The notes beneath the pieces are model-generated. The model was not told the origin of the DNA. It saw nothing but the letters and a program-made list of their open reading frames with translations, and did not search any database. This document shows, piece by piece, positions 46,773-58,570 of a stretch of 64,000 nt of DNA (positions within the stretch are counted from its first letter, which is position 1; each line of letters opens with the position of its first letter). The position numbers and the translations under genes are program-made. The DNA lies in the NCBI GenBank assembly GCA_006742785.1, contig AP019755.1:2232001-2296000 (forward strand), given 5' to 3'. Source of the DNA: Nitrosomonas stercoris. Lineage in GTDB: Bacteria > Pseudomonadota > Gammaproteobacteria > Burkholderiales > Nitrosomonadaceae.

Positions 46773-48496
46773 GCTTCATTCTGTATGGAGTGGGAGTATC
46801 CGACGGTATCGCAATTGGTCGCGCGCACCTGGCCTCATCTGCTGCCCTGAATATTCCCCATTATCAACTTAAAAGTGATCAGATCGAAGCTGAGCTAACA
46901 CGACTGCGCAATGCATTTTCTACCGTTCGTCTGGAGCTGGAAACACTAAAAAATTCTGCGGCACAAGGTGCAGGGCCTTCTGAATTCAACGCATTCCTGG
47001 AGTTATACCAAATGCTGCTGGATGACCCGATGTTCTCCCAAGCAGCTCTGGAAATCGTAGCGGGAGCGCACTGTAACGCCGAATGGGCAGTTGCGCAGCG
47101 CATGGAAACTCTCATTGCACGCTTTGAAGAAATAGAAGACGCTTATTTACGTGAGCGTAAAACGGATATCGCACATATTGCTGAACGTGTTCTAAAAGTG
47201 CTACTTGGCCATCCAGGTCACACTCCGCCACCAGTGAAACAAAAAGGCCACTATATTCTGGTTACGCATGATTTAAGTCCAGCTGATGTCATGCAATACA
47301 AACAGCACCAGTTTGCGGCCTTTTTAACCGACATGGGCGGACCAACTTCACATACTGCCATTGTTGCGCGCAGCCTTAATGTACCCTCAATTGTAGCCAT
47401 GCAGCATGCTCAACAGCTCATTCGGGAGAATGACAATCTTATTGTCGATGGCAATGCGGGCATCGTTATTATCAATCCAGATAAATATATCCTGGCCGAA
47501 TATCGGCTCAAGCAAAATCAGTTTGAACTGGAAAAACGTAAACTTTGGCGACTGCGCTCAGTAGCAGCCATTACCCGCGACGGCACATCAATTGATTTAT
47601 TTGCCAATATCGAACTGCCGCAAGAAGTCAAACAAGCAAAAGAATATGGAGCAACCGGAATTGGTTTGTTTCGCAGCGAATTCTTATTTCTGAATCGAGA
47701 AAATTTACCCGATGAGGAAGAACAGTTTGAAGCCTATTCTACAGTGATCAAAGGCATGAATGGTGCTCCTGTTGTTATTCGCACTTTCGATTTGGGTGCT
47801 GACAAAAATCTCAAAGGCGCATACCGCATCGCACCTAATCCAGCATTAGGCTTACGAGCGATTCGCATGAGCTTGGCTGAACCAGGCATGTTTCTAACAC
47901 AGCTACGCGCTATTTTGCGCGCCTCCAGCCAGGGTCAGGTTCAAATTTTAATCCCTATGCTTTCCCACAGCCGTGAAATTGATCAAACCTTACAAATAAT
48001 TGAATCAGCCAAGCAAAGTTTGCGCGATGAAAAACAGCCATTTGATGAAACGATCAAAATCGGCTGTATGGTGGAGATTCCAGCAACTGCCTTAAGTCTG
48101 GAATTATTCATGCGTAAACTGAGTTTTTTATCTATTGGCACCAACGATCTTATTCAATATACCTTGGCAATCGACCGCGCTGATGAAACCGTGGCTCACT
48201 TATTCGATCCATTGCACCCGGCCATTCTTCGCTTATTGTCACGCATTATTCAAAGTGCAAAAAAGGCAAATACTCCTGTTTCTATCTGCGGTGAAATGGC
48301 AGGTGATCCCAAATACACTCGCTTGCTACTTGGCATGGGATTGCAGCAACTCTCCATGTATCCAACTCAACTATTAGCTGTCAAACGAGAAGTGCTCGAT
48401 TGTCATTTGCCAGACGTTACCCACCTGACCCAAAAAATACTGAGGGCAGATGAACCAGAAAAGATTCATGATTTATTGCAAAAACTAAATAATTAA
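46769..48496 (+). CDS. ptsI: Phosphoenolpyruvate-protein phosphotransferase (enzyme I)
   Basis: First enzyme of the phosphotransferase chain, taking phosphate from PEP to HPr. It has the N-terminal HPr-binding domain, the phospho-histidine His195 in GGPTSHTAIVARSL, and the C-terminal PEP-binding barrel (GATGIGLFRSEFLFL, FDLGADKNLKG, SIGTNDLIQYTLAIDR, ICGEMAGD). The 575 residues are the normal length. It is the last gene of the EIIA-HPr-EI operon, with overlaps throughout. Confidence 0.96.
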   Translation: MSFILYGVGVSDGIAIGRAHLASSAALNIPHYQLKSDQIEAELTRLRNAFSTVRLELETLKNSAAQGAGPSEFNAFLELYQMLLDDPMFSQAALEIVAGAHCNAEWAVAQRMETLIARFEEIEDAYLRERKTDIAHIAERVLKVLLGHPGHTPPPVKQKGHYILVTHDLSPADVMQYKQHQFAAFLTDMGGPTSHTAIVARSLNVPSIVAMQHAQQLIRENDNLIVDGNAGIVIINPDKYILAEYRLKQNQFELEKRKLWRLRSVAAITRDGTSIDLFANIELPQEVKQAKEYGATGIGLFRSEFLFLNRENLPDEEEQFEAYSTVIKGMNGAPVVIRTFDLGADKNLKGAYRIAPNPALGLRAIRMSLAEPGMFLTQLRAILRASSQGQVQILIPMLSHSREIDQTLQIIESAKQSLRDEKQPFDETIKIGCMVEIPATALSLELFMRKLSFLSIGTNDLIQYTLAIDRADETVAHLFDPLHPAILRLLSRIIQSAKKANTPVSICGEMAGDPKYTRLLLGMGLQQLSMYPTQLLAVKREVLDCHLPDVTHLTQKILRADEPEKIHDLLQKLNN

Positions 48497-48520
48497 ATCC
48501 CAGCCCGATCTACTCCAGCG

Positions 48521-48537
48521 GGAATATTGAATATTCC
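48521..48537. promoter_or_regulatory. 17-bp palindrome between ptsI and metX
   Basis: GGAATATT and AATATTCC flank a single central G, a perfect palindrome 25 nt after the ptsI stop and 67 nt before the metX start. It could be an operator for metXW. No T-tract follows, so it is not a standard terminator. The factor is unknown. Confidence 0.4.
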
Positions 48538-48604
48538 ACAGTACAATTCGATACAATGCATATTCATACTTCACATTGACACTCGCTTATTACCCAAGAT
48601 AACC

Positions 48605-49732
48605 ATGCAAGATTCAGATTCAATTGGCATCGTCTCGCCACAACGTGTTTATTTTGATACACCACTCAATCTAAGAAGTGGTGTCACGTTAGATAGCTAC
48701 GAACTCGTTTACGAAACTTACGGGGAACTCAATGCCAATCGATCCAACGCAGTACTGGTTTGCCATGCGTTATCTGGTAATCACCACGTCGCTGGCGTGT
48801 ATGCTGACAATCCCAAAAGCACCGGCTGGTGGAATAACATGATCGGCCCAGGCAAACCAATTGATACACGAAAATTTTTTGTCATCGGTATTAATAATCT
48901 GGGAGGATGTCATGGTTCAACTGGCCCTGTCAGCACCAACAACAAGACAGGAAAACGTTACGGGCCAGATTTCCCCATGGTTACCACGGTTGATTGGGTT
49001 AAAACCTATACTCGCCTTGCTGATCAAATTGGCATTGAATGCTTTGCTGCTGTTATTGGTGGCAGCTTAGGCGGCATGACTGCTATGCAACTGGCACTGG
49101 ATGCACCAGAAAGAGCGCGTCATATCGCGATCATCGCTGCTTCTGCCAAATTAACCGCCCAAAATATCGCTTTTAATGATGTCGCACGGCAGGCAATTCT
49201 GACCGACCCTGATTTCCACGGTGGAGATTACTATTCGCACGGCACTTATCCACGTCGTGGACTACGGCTTGCTCGTATGCTTGGCCACATCACCTATCTT
49301 TCAGATGATTCTATGGCTACCAAATTTGGCAGAGAGTTACGCAACGGTTCGCTAGCGTTTAATTATGATGTGGAATTTCAGATTGAATCTTACCTGCATT
49401 ACCAGGGTGACAAATTCGCCGACCTTTTCGATGCCAATACTTATTTACTCATGACAAAAGCGCTGGATTACTTTGATCCAGCACAAGATTATGCCGGCAA
49501 TTTGACTGCTGCATTGGCACAAGCCCAGGCAAACTTTCTGGTACTGTCATTTACTTCTGATTGGCGCTTTTCTCCAGAACGTTCTCGCGAAATCGTCAAA
49601 GCATTACTCGACAACAAATTGAATGTCAGTTATGCCGAAATACCTTCTACTTACGGGCATGATTCCTTCCTTATGCAAGATGATTATTACCATCAACTGG
49701 TGCGCGCCTATATGGATAACATCTCGACCTAA
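48605..49732 (+). CDS. metX: Homoserine O-acetyltransferase (MetX)
   Basis: Alpha/beta-hydrolase-fold enzyme that acylates homoserine in methionine synthesis; some relatives use succinyl-CoA instead of acetyl-CoA. The nucleophile is Ser154 in IGGSLGGM, and the acid and His are in [12 protein letters not shown] and STYGHDSFL. The [12 protein letters not shown] and [11 protein letters not shown] segments are typical. The frame is open from 48527, but the ATG at 48605 gives the usual 375 residues. It is followed 29 nt later by metW. Confidence 0.95.
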   Translation: MQDSDSIGIVSPQRVYFDTPLNLRSGVTLDSYELVYETYGELNANRSNAVLVCHALSGNHHVAGVYADNPKSTGWWNNMIGPGKPIDTRKFFVIGINNLGGCHGSTGPVSTNNKTGKRYGPDFPMVTTVDWVKTYTRLADQIGIECFAAVIGGSLGGMTAMQLALDAPERARHIAIIAASAKLTAQNIAFNDVARQAILTDPDFHGGDYYSHGTYPRRGLRLARMLGHITYLSDDSMATKFGRELRNGSLAFNYDVEFQIESYLHYQGDKFADLFDANTYLLMTKALDYFDPAQDYAGNLTAALAQAQANFLVLSFTSDWRFSPERSREIVKALLDNKLNVSYAEIPSTYGHDSFLMQDDYYHQLVRAYMDNIST

Positions 49733-49761
49733 CGGAATCATTGATAATTGCTTATTTGAAC

Positions 49762-50379
49762 ATGATCACTGAAGCTAACAAACCCCTCCTGACACTGCGT
49801 CCGGACTTCGCCACAATTGCTGACTGGATTGTTCCGGAATCAAGCGTGCTTGATCTCGGCTGCGGAGATGGTACCTTACTGCGTTATCTCAAGAACAAAC
49901 TGAATATACATGGCTATGGTATAGAAATTGACACACACAATATATTAGCCTGCATGAAAAACGGAATAAACGTTATTCACAATGATTTGGAATCAGGTTT
50001 GTCGGGATTTGAAAACGCATCGTTTGATTATGTTATTTTGTCGCAAACGCTACAAGCAATGCGCAATACGGAATACATTATTCAGGAAATATTACGCGTA
50101 GGCAGAGAAGGCATCGTCTCTTTTCCTAATTTTGGTTACTGGAAAAATCGTCTGCAGGTTGCGCATGGACATATGCCGGTCTCTTCCACCTTGCCCTATC
50201 AGTGGTACGACACACCGAATATTCACCTGTGTACTTTGCATGATTTCGAACAATTATGCCAACAACACCAAATCAATATCCTGGAAAGACGCGTCACAAA
50301 TCATGACAGAAAAGTCACGCTATTTCCTAATCTTTTTGGGGTATTGGCTTTCTATCGTTTTGGTCATACAACGCTATAA
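49762..50379 (+). CDS. metW: MetW, methyltransferase-fold partner of MetX
   Basis: A 205-residue class I methyltransferase-fold protein with motif I SVLDLGCGDGTLLRYL. It is found next to metX in many Proteobacteria and is needed for full acyltransferase activity in some. Family signatures VILSQTLQAMRN and FPNFGYWKNRLQ are present. The frame is open from a TTG at 49741, but the ATG at 49762 is preferred because TEANKPLLTLRPDF is the usual start region. Confidence 0.94.
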   Translation: MITEANKPLLTLRPDFATIADWIVPESSVLDLGCGDGTLLRYLKNKLNIHGYGIEIDTHNILACMKNGINVIHNDLESGLSGFENASFDYVILSQTLQAMRNTEYIIQEILRVGREGIVSFPNFGYWKNRLQVAHGHMPVSSTLPYQWYDTPNIHLCTLHDFEQLCQQHQINILERRVTNHDRKVTLFPNLFGVLAFYRFGHTTL

Positions 50380-50394
50380 CGCGCTACCAGCAGC

Positions 50395-51012
50395 CTAACG
50401 CTCACTACAACCACTTTTTTCCAGAACACCATTACGATTGAGCTGCACCAGTTCCCCCAGTGCAAACTGAGGAGGAAGAGACTGTGTTACCTCATAACGT
50501 TTCCCATCCTTCGCTAACAGACTAATTTGATAATAAACAGGCTCGGCAATATTTCGTTCTAGTGGAACATAACCACTATCAGCCGGAACTGCTACATCAG
50601 TAAAAAAACCTGCTCCTTTTTGACCAACACCTGCAGGCAAGACAACTGTTCCAATGATCATACCATCCATATAGTTACCACCCGCAGTGTCCAATAGTAT
50701 CGGCTCAATACGTTCCACGCGTCCACAATACCCTGCTGGCAGTAATGCCATATCCACTAACTCTTTACCTGCTTCTATGCTACGTGTACTACGATAGGAA
50801 GGTTGCTTTGCGTTATGTCCTTCATTGCCCATCTCAGTAGAGGAAAACACCCTAGCTGCACTGGGTTGTGAATACACACCTGTACTGCTCCAGCTGCGCA
50901 CAGTGCGATTTTGTTCTACTTCCGCGGCTAATGCCACATTGATCATCAAACTACTAGCAAACAGCAACATAAACCTGAATTTGTTACCAGTACCAACTGG
51001 GTAATTAAACAT
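50395..51012 (-). CDS. Predicted secreted protein, unknown
   Basis: A 205-residue protein I do not recognise. A hydrophobic stretch (MLLFASSLMINVALAA, about residues 15-30) is a probable signal peptide. The mature part looks beta-rich, with two cysteines (YCGRV and KSGCSER) that could form a disulfide. It contains Gly-rich turns such as GGNYMDGMIIGTVVLPAGVG. It is convergent with metW, with 15 nt between stops, and stands alone. A function cannot be given. Confidence 0.72.
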   Translation of the reverse strand: MFNYPVGTGNKFRFMLLFASSLMINVALAAEVEQNRTVRSWSSTGVYSQPSAARVFSSTEMGNEGHNAKQPSYRSTRSIEAGKELVDMALLPAGYCGRVERIEPILLDTAGGNYMDGMIIGTVVLPAGVGQKGAGFFTDVAVPADSGYVPLERNIAEPVYYQISLLAKDGKRYEVTQSLPPQFALGELVQLNRNGVLEKSGCSER

Positions 51013-51114
51013 AATAAACTCTCAAACCCAAATTCATCATATCGGCTATTGCATCTGGAATTTGAGAGGATTCGTCGAATAACTATTTTATAATCAGATA
51101 TTTATGCTAGATTT

Positions 51115-52623
51115 CTAATCTTCTTTGCGCAGTTGAGGAAACAAGATCACATCCCGAATACTTGGCGAATCCGTCAATAACATGATCAAACGGTCAATAC
51201 CAATTCCCTCCCCTGCTGTCGGCGGCAATCCATATTCCAATGCCTGGATATAATCTGCGTCGTAATGCATCGCTTCCATATCACCTGCTTCTTTCGCTTT
51301 AGCTTGCTCCTGAAAACGATTTGCCTGATCTTCAGGATCATTCAACTCAGAGAAACCGTTAGCAATCTCTCGCCCAGCAATATATAACTCGAAACGATCC
51401 GTAATTTGTGGGTTAGCATCATTGCGACGCGCCAAAGGCGAAACTTCAGCTGGATAATCCACAATAAACACTGGATCAAATAACAAATGCTCGGTGGTCT
51501 CATCAAAAAAAGCGAGTTGCAACCCTCCTAAGCCAAGTTCCGGGTTAAATGCAATGCCTTTCGTTTGCAAAGTACTCGCCAAGAAATCTTTGTCATTTAA
51601 TTGCGCTTCAGAATATTCCGGGTGATGTTTCAACATGGCCTGCACAATTGTCAAACGCGCAAAAGGCTGCGCCAAATCTATGGTGCGCTCCTGATAAACA
51701 ATGCTGGTTGTACCTAATACAGTCTGGGCTACTTCGCGAAACATGGATTCCGTTAAATCCATTAAATAACGATAATCTTGATAAGACTCGTAAAACTCCA
51801 GCATGGTGAATTCCGGATTATGGCGAGTAGATATACCTTCATTTCTGAAATTGCGATTAATCTCAAATACCTTCTCCATTCCCCCCACCACCAAACGCTT
51901 CAAATAAAGCTCTGGTGCAATACGTAAATACAGCGCCATATCCAGCGCATTGTGGTGGGTGATAAAAGGCCGAGCGGTAGCACCACCTGGAATAGGATGC
52001 ATCATTGGCGTTTCAACTTCCAAATAGCCTTGCTTCACCAGAAATTCACGGATGGTTTGAATCACCCTGGAGCGAATCTGGAATACTTGGCGGGTTTTTT
52101 CATTGGTAATCAAATCCAGATAGCGACGGCGATACTTCTGTTCTTGATCAGTCAACCCATGAAATTTTTCTGGCAGCGGACGCAAAGATTTGGTCAAAAG
52201 ACGCAATTGCAGCACACGCAAAGATAGTTCATTCGTTTTAGTTTTAAACAGTATGCCTTCCGCACCAAGAATATCGCCCAGATCATAATGCCTGAAGGCA
52301 TCATGAGCCGCCTCTCCAGTATGATTATTGGAAATGTAGAGTTGGATACGCCCACTCATATCCTGAATCGTCGCAAAGCTCGCTTTTCCCATCACACGCT
52401 TGAACAACATACGTCCGGCTACTACTACTTTTATTGACTGCTTTTCCAGCTCTTCTCTGGAAGCACCATCATATTTTTCATGCAAATCGTTTGCCAGACT
52501 ATCTCGATGAAAGTCGTTTGGAAACGCATTGCCAATCTGGCGCAGTGCTGTCAGTTTTGCACGCCGCTCTGCAATAAGACTATTTTCATCCTGGGAAATA
52601 CCAGTTGCATCTTCCTGGGTCAT
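51115..52623 (-). CDS. lysS: Lysyl-tRNA synthetase, class II
   Basis: Charges tRNA-Lys. An N-terminal OB-fold anticodon-binding domain ([20 protein letters not shown]) is followed by the class II core: motif 2 [20 protein letters not shown] and motif 3 [13 protein letters not shown]. The length of 502 residues is normal. The prfB gene that often precedes lysS is not present here. Confidence 0.97.
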   Translation of the reverse strand: MTQEDATGISQDENSLIAERRAKLTALRQIGNAFPNDFHRDSLANDLHEKYDGASREELEKQSIKVVVAGRMLFKRVMGKASFATIQDMSGRIQLYISNNHTGEAAHDAFRHYDLGDILGAEGILFKTKTNELSLRVLQLRLLTKSLRPLPEKFHGLTDQEQKYRRRYLDLITNEKTRQVFQIRSRVIQTIREFLVKQGYLEVETPMMHPIPGGATARPFITHHNALDMALYLRIAPELYLKRLVVGGMEKVFEINRNFRNEGISTRHNPEFTMLEFYESYQDYRYLMDLTESMFREVAQTVLGTTSIVYQERTIDLAQPFARLTIVQAMLKHHPEYSEAQLNDKDFLASTLQTKGIAFNPELGLGGLQLAFFDETTEHLLFDPVFIVDYPAEVSPLARRNDANPQITDRFELYIAGREIANGFSELNDPEDQANRFQEQAKAKEAGDMEAMHYDADYIQALEYGLPPTAGEGIGIDRLIMLLTDSPSIRDVILFPQLRKED

Positions 52624-52895
52624 ATTTATTCTAAGTACTTAATAATTTTTGTTGATATAAAATCTTTTATTGCGCTGTATAACACGCCATCTTCTAATCA
52701 TGCCATCTACAAAATCACGTGTATTATATAGGCTCTTTACTGGCTGCATTCCAGTTGACACCTAAAATCTATAAAATACAGCACTTGCAACAACCAATTA
52801 ACCCTTATTCCCCAGAAATATCCTCAGCTGTGAGTCACCACACTTTTTGTACTGTATTAATTCTGAACCACATTGAATTCCACTGAAATATAACC

Positions 52896-54593
52896 GTGAA
52901 TACACCTTCAACCCCTAGTCATTTTATTCGCAGTATTATCGAAGAAGACAACCGCACTGGTAAATGGAATGGACGCGTAGAAACGCGCTTTCCACCCGAA
53001 CCTAATGGTCATCTTCACATTGGCCATGCTAAAAGCATTTGTCTAAATTTTGGATTAGCACTTGATTACAACGGCATTTGCCATTTGCGATTCGACGATA
53101 CCAACCCAGAAAAAGAAGAACAAAAATACGTTGATGCCATCATTGAATCTGTGCGCTGGCTGGGGTTTGATTGGGGCGAACACCTCTACTACGCATCCGA
53201 TTATTTTGATCAACTCTATGAATTTGCAGAATACCTCATTACCCAAAACAAGGCTTATGTAGACAGCTCTACAGCTGATGAAATACGCCAATTGCGCGGC
53301 ACATTGACCGAACCAGGCAAAAACAGCCCGTATCGTGACCGTTCCACAACAGAAAATCTTGACCTGTTTCGTCGCATGCGTGCTGGAGAATTTCCGGATG
53401 GCACACATGTGTTGCGAGCAAAAATTGATATGGCTTCCCCTAATATCAATTTGCGTGATCCGGTTCTCTACCGTATTCGTCACGTTCCTCATCAACGCAC
53501 GGGTGACAAGTGGTGTATCTACCCAATGTACGATTACACCCACTGTATTTCCGATGCACTGGAGCGGATTACCCACTCGCTGTGCACACTGGAATTTGAA
53601 GATCACCGTCCACTCTATGATTGGGTATTAGATCAGCTCAGCGAAAAAATTCCTGGTCATCCACAACAAATTGAATTTGCACGGCTCAACCTAACTTACA
53701 GCGTGATGAGCAAGCGCAAACTGATTGAGCTTGTGGAAAATAGGCTGGTAGACGGTTGGGATGATCCGCGCATGAATACCTTAATTGGGCTGCGTCGCAG
53801 AGGTTACACACCTAGATCAATCCGATTATTTGCAGAACGCATTGGTGTCAGCAAGGCAGATTCCTGGATTGACATGACAGTGCTGGAAGATTGTGTACGC
53901 GAAGATCTCAATGAACATGCTCAACGCCGCATTGCCGTACTCGATCCGGTATTGTTGATTATTGATAATTTTGCAGAAGATCAAGAAGAAATTTGTTATG
54001 CTCCCAATCACCCCAAAAAGCCAGAGCTTGGCAAGCGTGAAATACACTTAACAAAACAACTGTACATTGATCGTGACGACTTCATGGAAATACCGAAAAA
54101 AGGCTTTTTTCGATTGGCTCCAGGAGCAGAAGTACGATTACGTTATGCCTATATCGTAAAATGTACGTATCTGGTTAAAGACGAACAAGGTAACATCCTG
54201 GAAATTCATTGTACTTACGATCCTGACACCAAGAGCGGTACTGCTGGCGCCACAACACGTAAAGTCCGCGGGAATATTCATTGGCTATCAACCACCCATT
54301 CTCATCCCGTCGAAATCAGATTATACGACCGCTTATTTAACGATTCTCACCCGGATACTGAAGGCAAAGATTTCAAAAACTCACTTAACCCAGATTCCAG
54401 AAAAATAATTACTGGATACATTGAACCTTCTTTGCTCAAAGCACAAGCAGAAGAGCGTTTTCAGTTTGAACGTCATGGTTATTTCGTCGCTGATCGGATA
54501 GATACCAAGCCAAATCAACCTGTGTTTAATCGCACCACTTCATTGCGCAATACTTGGGTAAAAACCGAGGATAAATCAACTCACAACAAATAA
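52896..54593 (+). CDS. glnS: Glutaminyl-tRNA synthetase
   Basis: Class I synthetase that charges tRNA-Gln directly. It has the HIGH motif in [16 protein letters not shown] and a KMSKS-type motif VMSKRKL, followed by the C-terminal anticodon-binding beta-barrels. The length of 565 residues is near that of E. coli GlnS. The start is GTG at 52896, the only start near the conserved [17 protein letters not shown] region. No strong ribosome site is visible. Confidence 0.96.
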   Translation: MNTPSTPSHFIRSIIEEDNRTGKWNGRVETRFPPEPNGHLHIGHAKSICLNFGLALDYNGICHLRFDDTNPEKEEQKYVDAIIESVRWLGFDWGEHLYYASDYFDQLYEFAEYLITQNKAYVDSSTADEIRQLRGTLTEPGKNSPYRDRSTTENLDLFRRMRAGEFPDGTHVLRAKIDMASPNINLRDPVLYRIRHVPHQRTGDKWCIYPMYDYTHCISDALERITHSLCTLEFEDHRPLYDWVLDQLSEKIPGHPQQIEFARLNLTYSVMSKRKLIELVENRLVDGWDDPRMNTLIGLRRRGYTPRSIRLFAERIGVSKADSWIDMTVLEDCVREDLNEHAQRRIAVLDPVLLIIDNFAEDQEEICYAPNHPKKPELGKREIHLTKQLYIDRDDFMEIPKKGFFRLAPGAEVRLRYAYIVKCTYLVKDEQGNILEIHCTYDPDTKSGTAGATTRKVRGNIHWLSTTHSHPVEIRLYDRLFNDSHPDTEGKDFKNSLNPDSRKIITGYIEPSLLKAQAEERFQFERHGYFVADRIDTKPNQPVFNRTTSLRNTWVKTEDKSTHNK

Positions 54594-54725
54594 TCAGTTC
54601 GTATAAATAACATATATCGCAAACAATAATTTACGAAAACACAGCTAAAAGAAGGCCCTGTTTATTCCACAAGCATATTATTTTCTTGCTATACTTGTGA
54701 TTTATTCCAACAACATGAATTAAAT

Positions 54726-55250
54726 ATGTCTTTAAAACACATTGCTATTCTGTTGCTAGGCACAGGTATCATTGCTGGATGCAGCTCAACCCCTAGCCCT
54801 AGAGATTCAACGCATGAGAATATTTCATATTATTCACATCAATCAGGTTTTGCTACCCCGCAAAGCATATTAGAAAATGATCCCTATTTTGTACGCAATC
54901 GGCTCTACGACCAGTATCAGGAATGGCGCGGTACCCGTTATCAGTTAGGTGGCGCAAGTCACTCCGGCGTAGACTGCTCAGCACTGGTCAAGATCATCTT
55001 TGAAAAAGAATTCGGTTATACCTTGCCGCGCACTACTCTTTCTCAAGCACAACTTGGTGAAAAAATTAGTCGCAACGAACTCACAGCAGGTGATTTGGTA
55101 TTTTTCAAAACAGGCGTACGCACCTGGCATGTCGGTATTTATCTAGAAAACAAAAAATTCATGCACGCTTCATCCAGCAAAGGAGTCACCATCTCTAGCC
55201 TGGATAACAGCTATTGGAAAGCCAAATACTGGAAATCAATTCGAATATAA
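54726..55250 (+). CDS. NlpC/P60 family lipoprotein, cell-wall endopeptidase
   Basis: Lipoprotein with lipobox IIAGC (Cys19) and an NlpC/P60 cysteine peptidase domain from about residue 60. The likely catalytic residues are Cys84 (SGVDCSALV) and His135 (TWHVGIYL), with His147 (FMHASS) as third. Such enzymes cut the peptide cross-bridges of murein (Spr/MepS-like). At 174 residues it has only this one domain. It is monocistronic between glnS and the convergent ppsR. Confidence 0.9.
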   Translation: MSLKHIAILLLGTGIIAGCSSTPSPRDSTHENISYYSHQSGFATPQSILENDPYFVRNRLYDQYQEWRGTRYQLGGASHSGVDCSALVKIIFEKEFGYTLPRTTLSQAQLGEKISRNELTAGDLVFFKTGVRTWHVGIYLENKKFMHASSSKGVTISSLDNSYWKAKYWKSIRI

Positions 55251-55291
55251 AAACGCACCACCACTCATATTCAATCAAAGCAAATAACCGT

Positions 55292-56125
55292 TCAAGTACC
55301 ATACAGACGTCTTTTCAGTTGCATACGATCAATGATTGATGCACTAATTTCTTCTATCGATATACCAGTGGTATCAATGGCAGGAATAGCAAACTGTTGA
55401 AACAATTCGTTTTGCCACTGCAGTTCACGCTGACATTCAACAAATGAAGCATAGTGACTGCCAGGATAGCGTTCAGCACGAATCATTTGTAATCGTGATG
55501 CACTTAACGTTAACCCAAACAGTTTTTCACGCAGTGGTTGCAGCAGTGTCGGAAGACGTACACGATCCTCCATATCTTCTGGAGTAAATGGATAGTTGGC
55601 AGCCAGTACGCCATACTGCAAGGCCAGATATACACATGTTGGCGTTTTGCCGGAGCGCGATACGCCCACCAAAATCACATCAGCATCAGCCAGCACTTTA
55701 GAATTATTACCATCATCACTATTCAAGGCATACTGAATTGCAGCAATACGCCGGAAATAGGAAGCATCCTGCCCCAGGATGTGGGTGCGTCCAGGTACGC
55801 GCGCAGGCGGTTGTTGCAATGCTGTTTCAAGCACGCCGAGGCAAGATTCAAAAAAATCAAGAAGATAGCAATTGGCCTGACGAATAGAAACAAGAACAGC
55901 TGGGTCCAACAACGTACTGAACACTAATGGTGGCTGCCCCTCCTGTTCCGCAGCGGTATTAATACGATCAACGACATCCTGAATCTTGGCAGAATTATCC
56001 AGAAAAGCAGCATAGTGTTTTCTCCACTCGATGCCATCGAACTGGGTTAACAGGCTATGCCCCAGTGTTTCTGCGGTAATACCGGTACGATCAGACAAGA
56101 AAAAAACACTGCGTAATACTGGCAT
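55292..56125 (-). CDS. ppsR: PEP synthase regulatory protein (bifunctional kinase/pyrophosphorylase)
   Basis: Regulates PEP synthase by ADP-dependent phosphorylation and Pi-dependent dephosphorylation of a threonine. It has the N-terminal family signature VFFLSDRTGITAETLGHSLL and the P-loop-like VGVSRSGKTPTCVYLA. The frame is open upstream to 56293, inside ppsA, but the Met at 56125 gives the family N-terminus and 277 residues, so I chose it. Only one base separates it from the ppsA stop. Confidence 0.94.
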   Translation of the reverse strand: MPVLRSVFFLSDRTGITAETLGHSLLTQFDGIEWRKHYAAFLDNSAKIQDVVDRINTAAEQEGQPPLVFSTLLDPAVLVSIRQANCYLLDFFESCLGVLETALQQPPARVPGRTHILGQDASYFRRIAAIQYALNSDDGNNSKVLADADVILVGVSRSGKTPTCVYLALQYGVLAANYPFTPEDMEDRVRLPTLLQPLREKLFGLTLSASRLQMIRAERYPGSHYASFVECQRELQWQNELFQQFAIPAIDTTGISIEEISASIIDRMQLKRRLYGT

Positions 56126-56126
56126 C

Positions 56127-58505
56127 TTACTGCTCTTGATCTGCCAGATGTAGCCAGGTACGCACCACTGTATCTTGATTGAGTGACAGGCTGTCGATAC
56201 CCTGTTCGACCAGCCAGCGCGCAAAATCCGGATAGTCAGAAGGTGCTTGACCGCAGATGCCAATGTATTTTTCCTGTTTGCGGCAGGCATCAATTGCCAG
56301 CTTTAGCAACCGTTTTACAGCTAGATTACGCTCGTCAAACAGATGGGCAACCAGTTCGGAATCACGATCCAGCCCAAGCACCAGCTGCGTCATATCATTG
56401 GAGCCAATCGAAAACCCGTCAAAATATTCAAGAAATTCTTCCGCCAGCACTGCATTGGAAGGAATTTCACACATCATGATCAGACGCAATCCATTCTTGC
56501 CGCGCGCCAATCCATTAGCTGCCAGCAACTCTGTAATCTGCTGTGCCTCTTTCAAAGTACGGCAAAAAGGCACCATCACTTCTACATTGGTCAAGCCCAT
56601 TTCATCACGCACTTTACGCAGAGCCTGACATTCCAGCTCAAAACAGGCACGGAAAGCATCTGCAAGATAACGTGACGTGCCGCGAAATCCAATCATCGGG
56701 TTTTCCTCTTGCGGCTCAAAACGCTCTCCGGCAATCAAGTTGGCATATTCATTGGATTTGAAATCAGATAACCGCACAATTACTGGATGCGGATGAAAAG
56801 CGGCTGCCAGGGTCGCAATGCCTTCCACCAGTTTTTCCACATAAAAAGTAAGTGGATCAGAATAACCCGCTGCCTGTTTACTGACAGCGTTTTTCAAATC
56901 ATCCGGTAATGCTTCAAACTCCAACACGGCGCGTGGATGAATACCAATATTGTTAGCCACAATGAATTCTAGGCGCGCCAACCCCACGCCATGATTGGGT
57001 AATTGCGCAAAGGCAAAAGCCTGTGAAGGATTGCCAATGTTTAGCATAATTCTGACCGGTAATTCAGGCAGTGTATCGATTTCCGAATGAGAATGTTGGA
57101 AAGGGAGCAAGCCTGCATACACAAAACCAGCATCTCCTTCTGCACAGGAAACTGTGACAGATTGACCGTCGCTGATTTTCTGCGTAGCCTGTTCACAGCC
57201 AACAACGGCCGGAATACCTAACTCCCGCGCAACAATCGCAGCGTGACAAGTACGCCCACCACGATTAGTCACAATAGCTGCGGAACGTTTCATAATAGGC
57301 TCCCAATCAGGATCCGTCATATCCGTCACCAGCACATCGCCCGGCTGAATTTTGGCCATTTGTCCGGTATTCATGATAATCCGCGCGGTTCCCTGGCCGA
57401 TTTTTTGCCCAATTGCACGTCCCTGCACCAGCACTGAACCTTGTTCTTCCAGATAAAAATGTTCGACAGATTGTTCGCCACGGCTTTTTACTGTCTCTGG
57501 GCGTGCCTGCACAATATAAAGCTGTCCATCCACGCCATCCAGCACCCATTCAATATCCATTGGCCGGTTGTAGTATTGTTCAATAGTAACTGCTTGCCTG
57601 GCGAGTGCTTCAACTTGCTCATCCGACAAACTGAATTGCTGGCTGCGCGCTGAAGATACCGGCTGTATCACCGTAGCCTGTTCTGCCTGCCCATCTCCAT
57701 AGATCATTTCAACCGCTTTGGCTCCCAAACGGCGCGAAAGAATGGCCGGCAAACCTGCCTCAAGGTTACGCTTGTAGACGATAAATTCATCGGGATTGAC
57801 TATGCCCTGAACAACGGTTTCTCCCAAACCATAAGCAGAGGTGATAAATACCACATCACGAAAACCAGATTCCGTATCCAGCGTAAAGATGACGCCACTG
57901 GCACCTTTATCACTACGCACCATCCGTTGCACGCCAGCAGACAAAAATACCTGGTCATGCTGAAAACCATGACGGGTACGATAGGAAATCGCCCGATCTG
58001 TATAGAGCGAGGCAAATACGTGCTTGAGTGCATCCAGCAGATTATCCAGCCCTTGCACGTTCAACAAGGTTTCCTGCTGACCTGCAAAAGAAGCATCCGC
58101 CAGATCTTCTGCGGTTGCCGATGAACGCACGGCAAAGGATACGTCCTCACTCACATCGGCAATGAATTTTTGGTATGCCTGCGTAACTGCTTTTACCAGC
58201 TCATCCGGCAATGTTGCTGCCAGCAACCAGGCGCGAACCTGTTTGCCTGCAACAGCCAAAGCAGCCACATCATCCACATCCAGCGATGCCAATAACGAGT
58301 TGATACGATCATTTAAACCATTCACCCTGAGAAATTCGCGATAGGCATGGGTGGTAGTAGCAAATCCACCAGGCACTTTTACCCCGGCGCGTGCCAGATG
58401 ACTGATCATCTCACCCAGTGAAGCGTTCTTTCCGCCCACGCTGGCGACATCATTCATTCCTACCTGGTCCAGCCACACAATGTAATCAGCATGCTTCACC
58501 ATCAT
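56127..58505 (-). CDS. ppsA: Phosphoenolpyruvate synthase
   Basis: Makes PEP from pyruvate and ATP for gluconeogenesis. It has the N-terminal ATP-grasp domain ([14 protein letters not shown]), the phospho-histidine His421 in [14 protein letters not shown], and the C-terminal PEP/pyruvate barrel ([48 protein letters not shown]). At 792 residues it equals the E. coli enzyme. It is the first gene of the ppsA-ppsR unit. Confidence 0.97.
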   Translation of the reverse strand: MMVKHADYIVWLDQVGMNDVASVGGKNASLGEMISHLARAGVKVPGGFATTTHAYREFLRVNGLNDRINSLLASLDVDDVAALAVAGKQVRAWLLAATLPDELVKAVTQAYQKFIADVSEDVSFAVRSSATAEDLADASFAGQQETLLNVQGLDNLLDALKHVFASLYTDRAISYRTRHGFQHDQVFLSAGVQRMVRSDKGASGVIFTLDTESGFRDVVFITSAYGLGETVVQGIVNPDEFIVYKRNLEAGLPAILSRRLGAKAVEMIYGDGQAEQATVIQPVSSARSQQFSLSDEQVEALARQAVTIEQYYNRPMDIEWVLDGVDGQLYIVQARPETVKSRGEQSVEHFYLEEQGSVLVQGRAIGQKIGQGTARIIMNTGQMAKIQPGDVLVTDMTDPDWEPIMKRSAAIVTNRGGRTCHAAIVARELGIPAVVGCEQATQKISDGQSVTVSCAEGDAGFVYAGLLPFQHSHSEIDTLPELPVRIMLNIGNPSQAFAFAQLPNHGVGLARLEFIVANNIGIHPRAVLEFEALPDDLKNAVSKQAAGYSDPLTFYVEKLVEGIATLAAAFHPHPVIVRLSDFKSNEYANLIAGERFEPQEENPMIGFRGTSRYLADAFRACFELECQALRKVRDEMGLTNVEVMVPFCRTLKEAQQITELLAANGLARGKNGLRLIMMCEIPSNAVLAEEFLEYFDGFSIGSNDMTQLVLGLDRDSELVAHLFDERNLAVKRLLKLAIDACRKQEKYIGICGQAPSDYPDFARWLVEQGIDSLSLNQDTVVRTWLHLADQEQ

Positions 58506-58570
58506 TTGTTCCCCTCATCAAAAAGTGCTGATTGTTCGTATCCTCAAAGAAACAGCCGGAATACAACAAA

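Noticed and set aside
53055..53606. 183-codon minus-strand frame inside glnS
   Set aside because: Antisense to glnS, which has HIGH and KMSKS-type motifs; the frame shows no recognisable domain.
56126..56293. N-terminal extension of ppsR by 56 codons into ppsA
   Set aside because: The added residues have no family match and would overlap ppsA; the Met at 56125 gives the conserved N-terminus.
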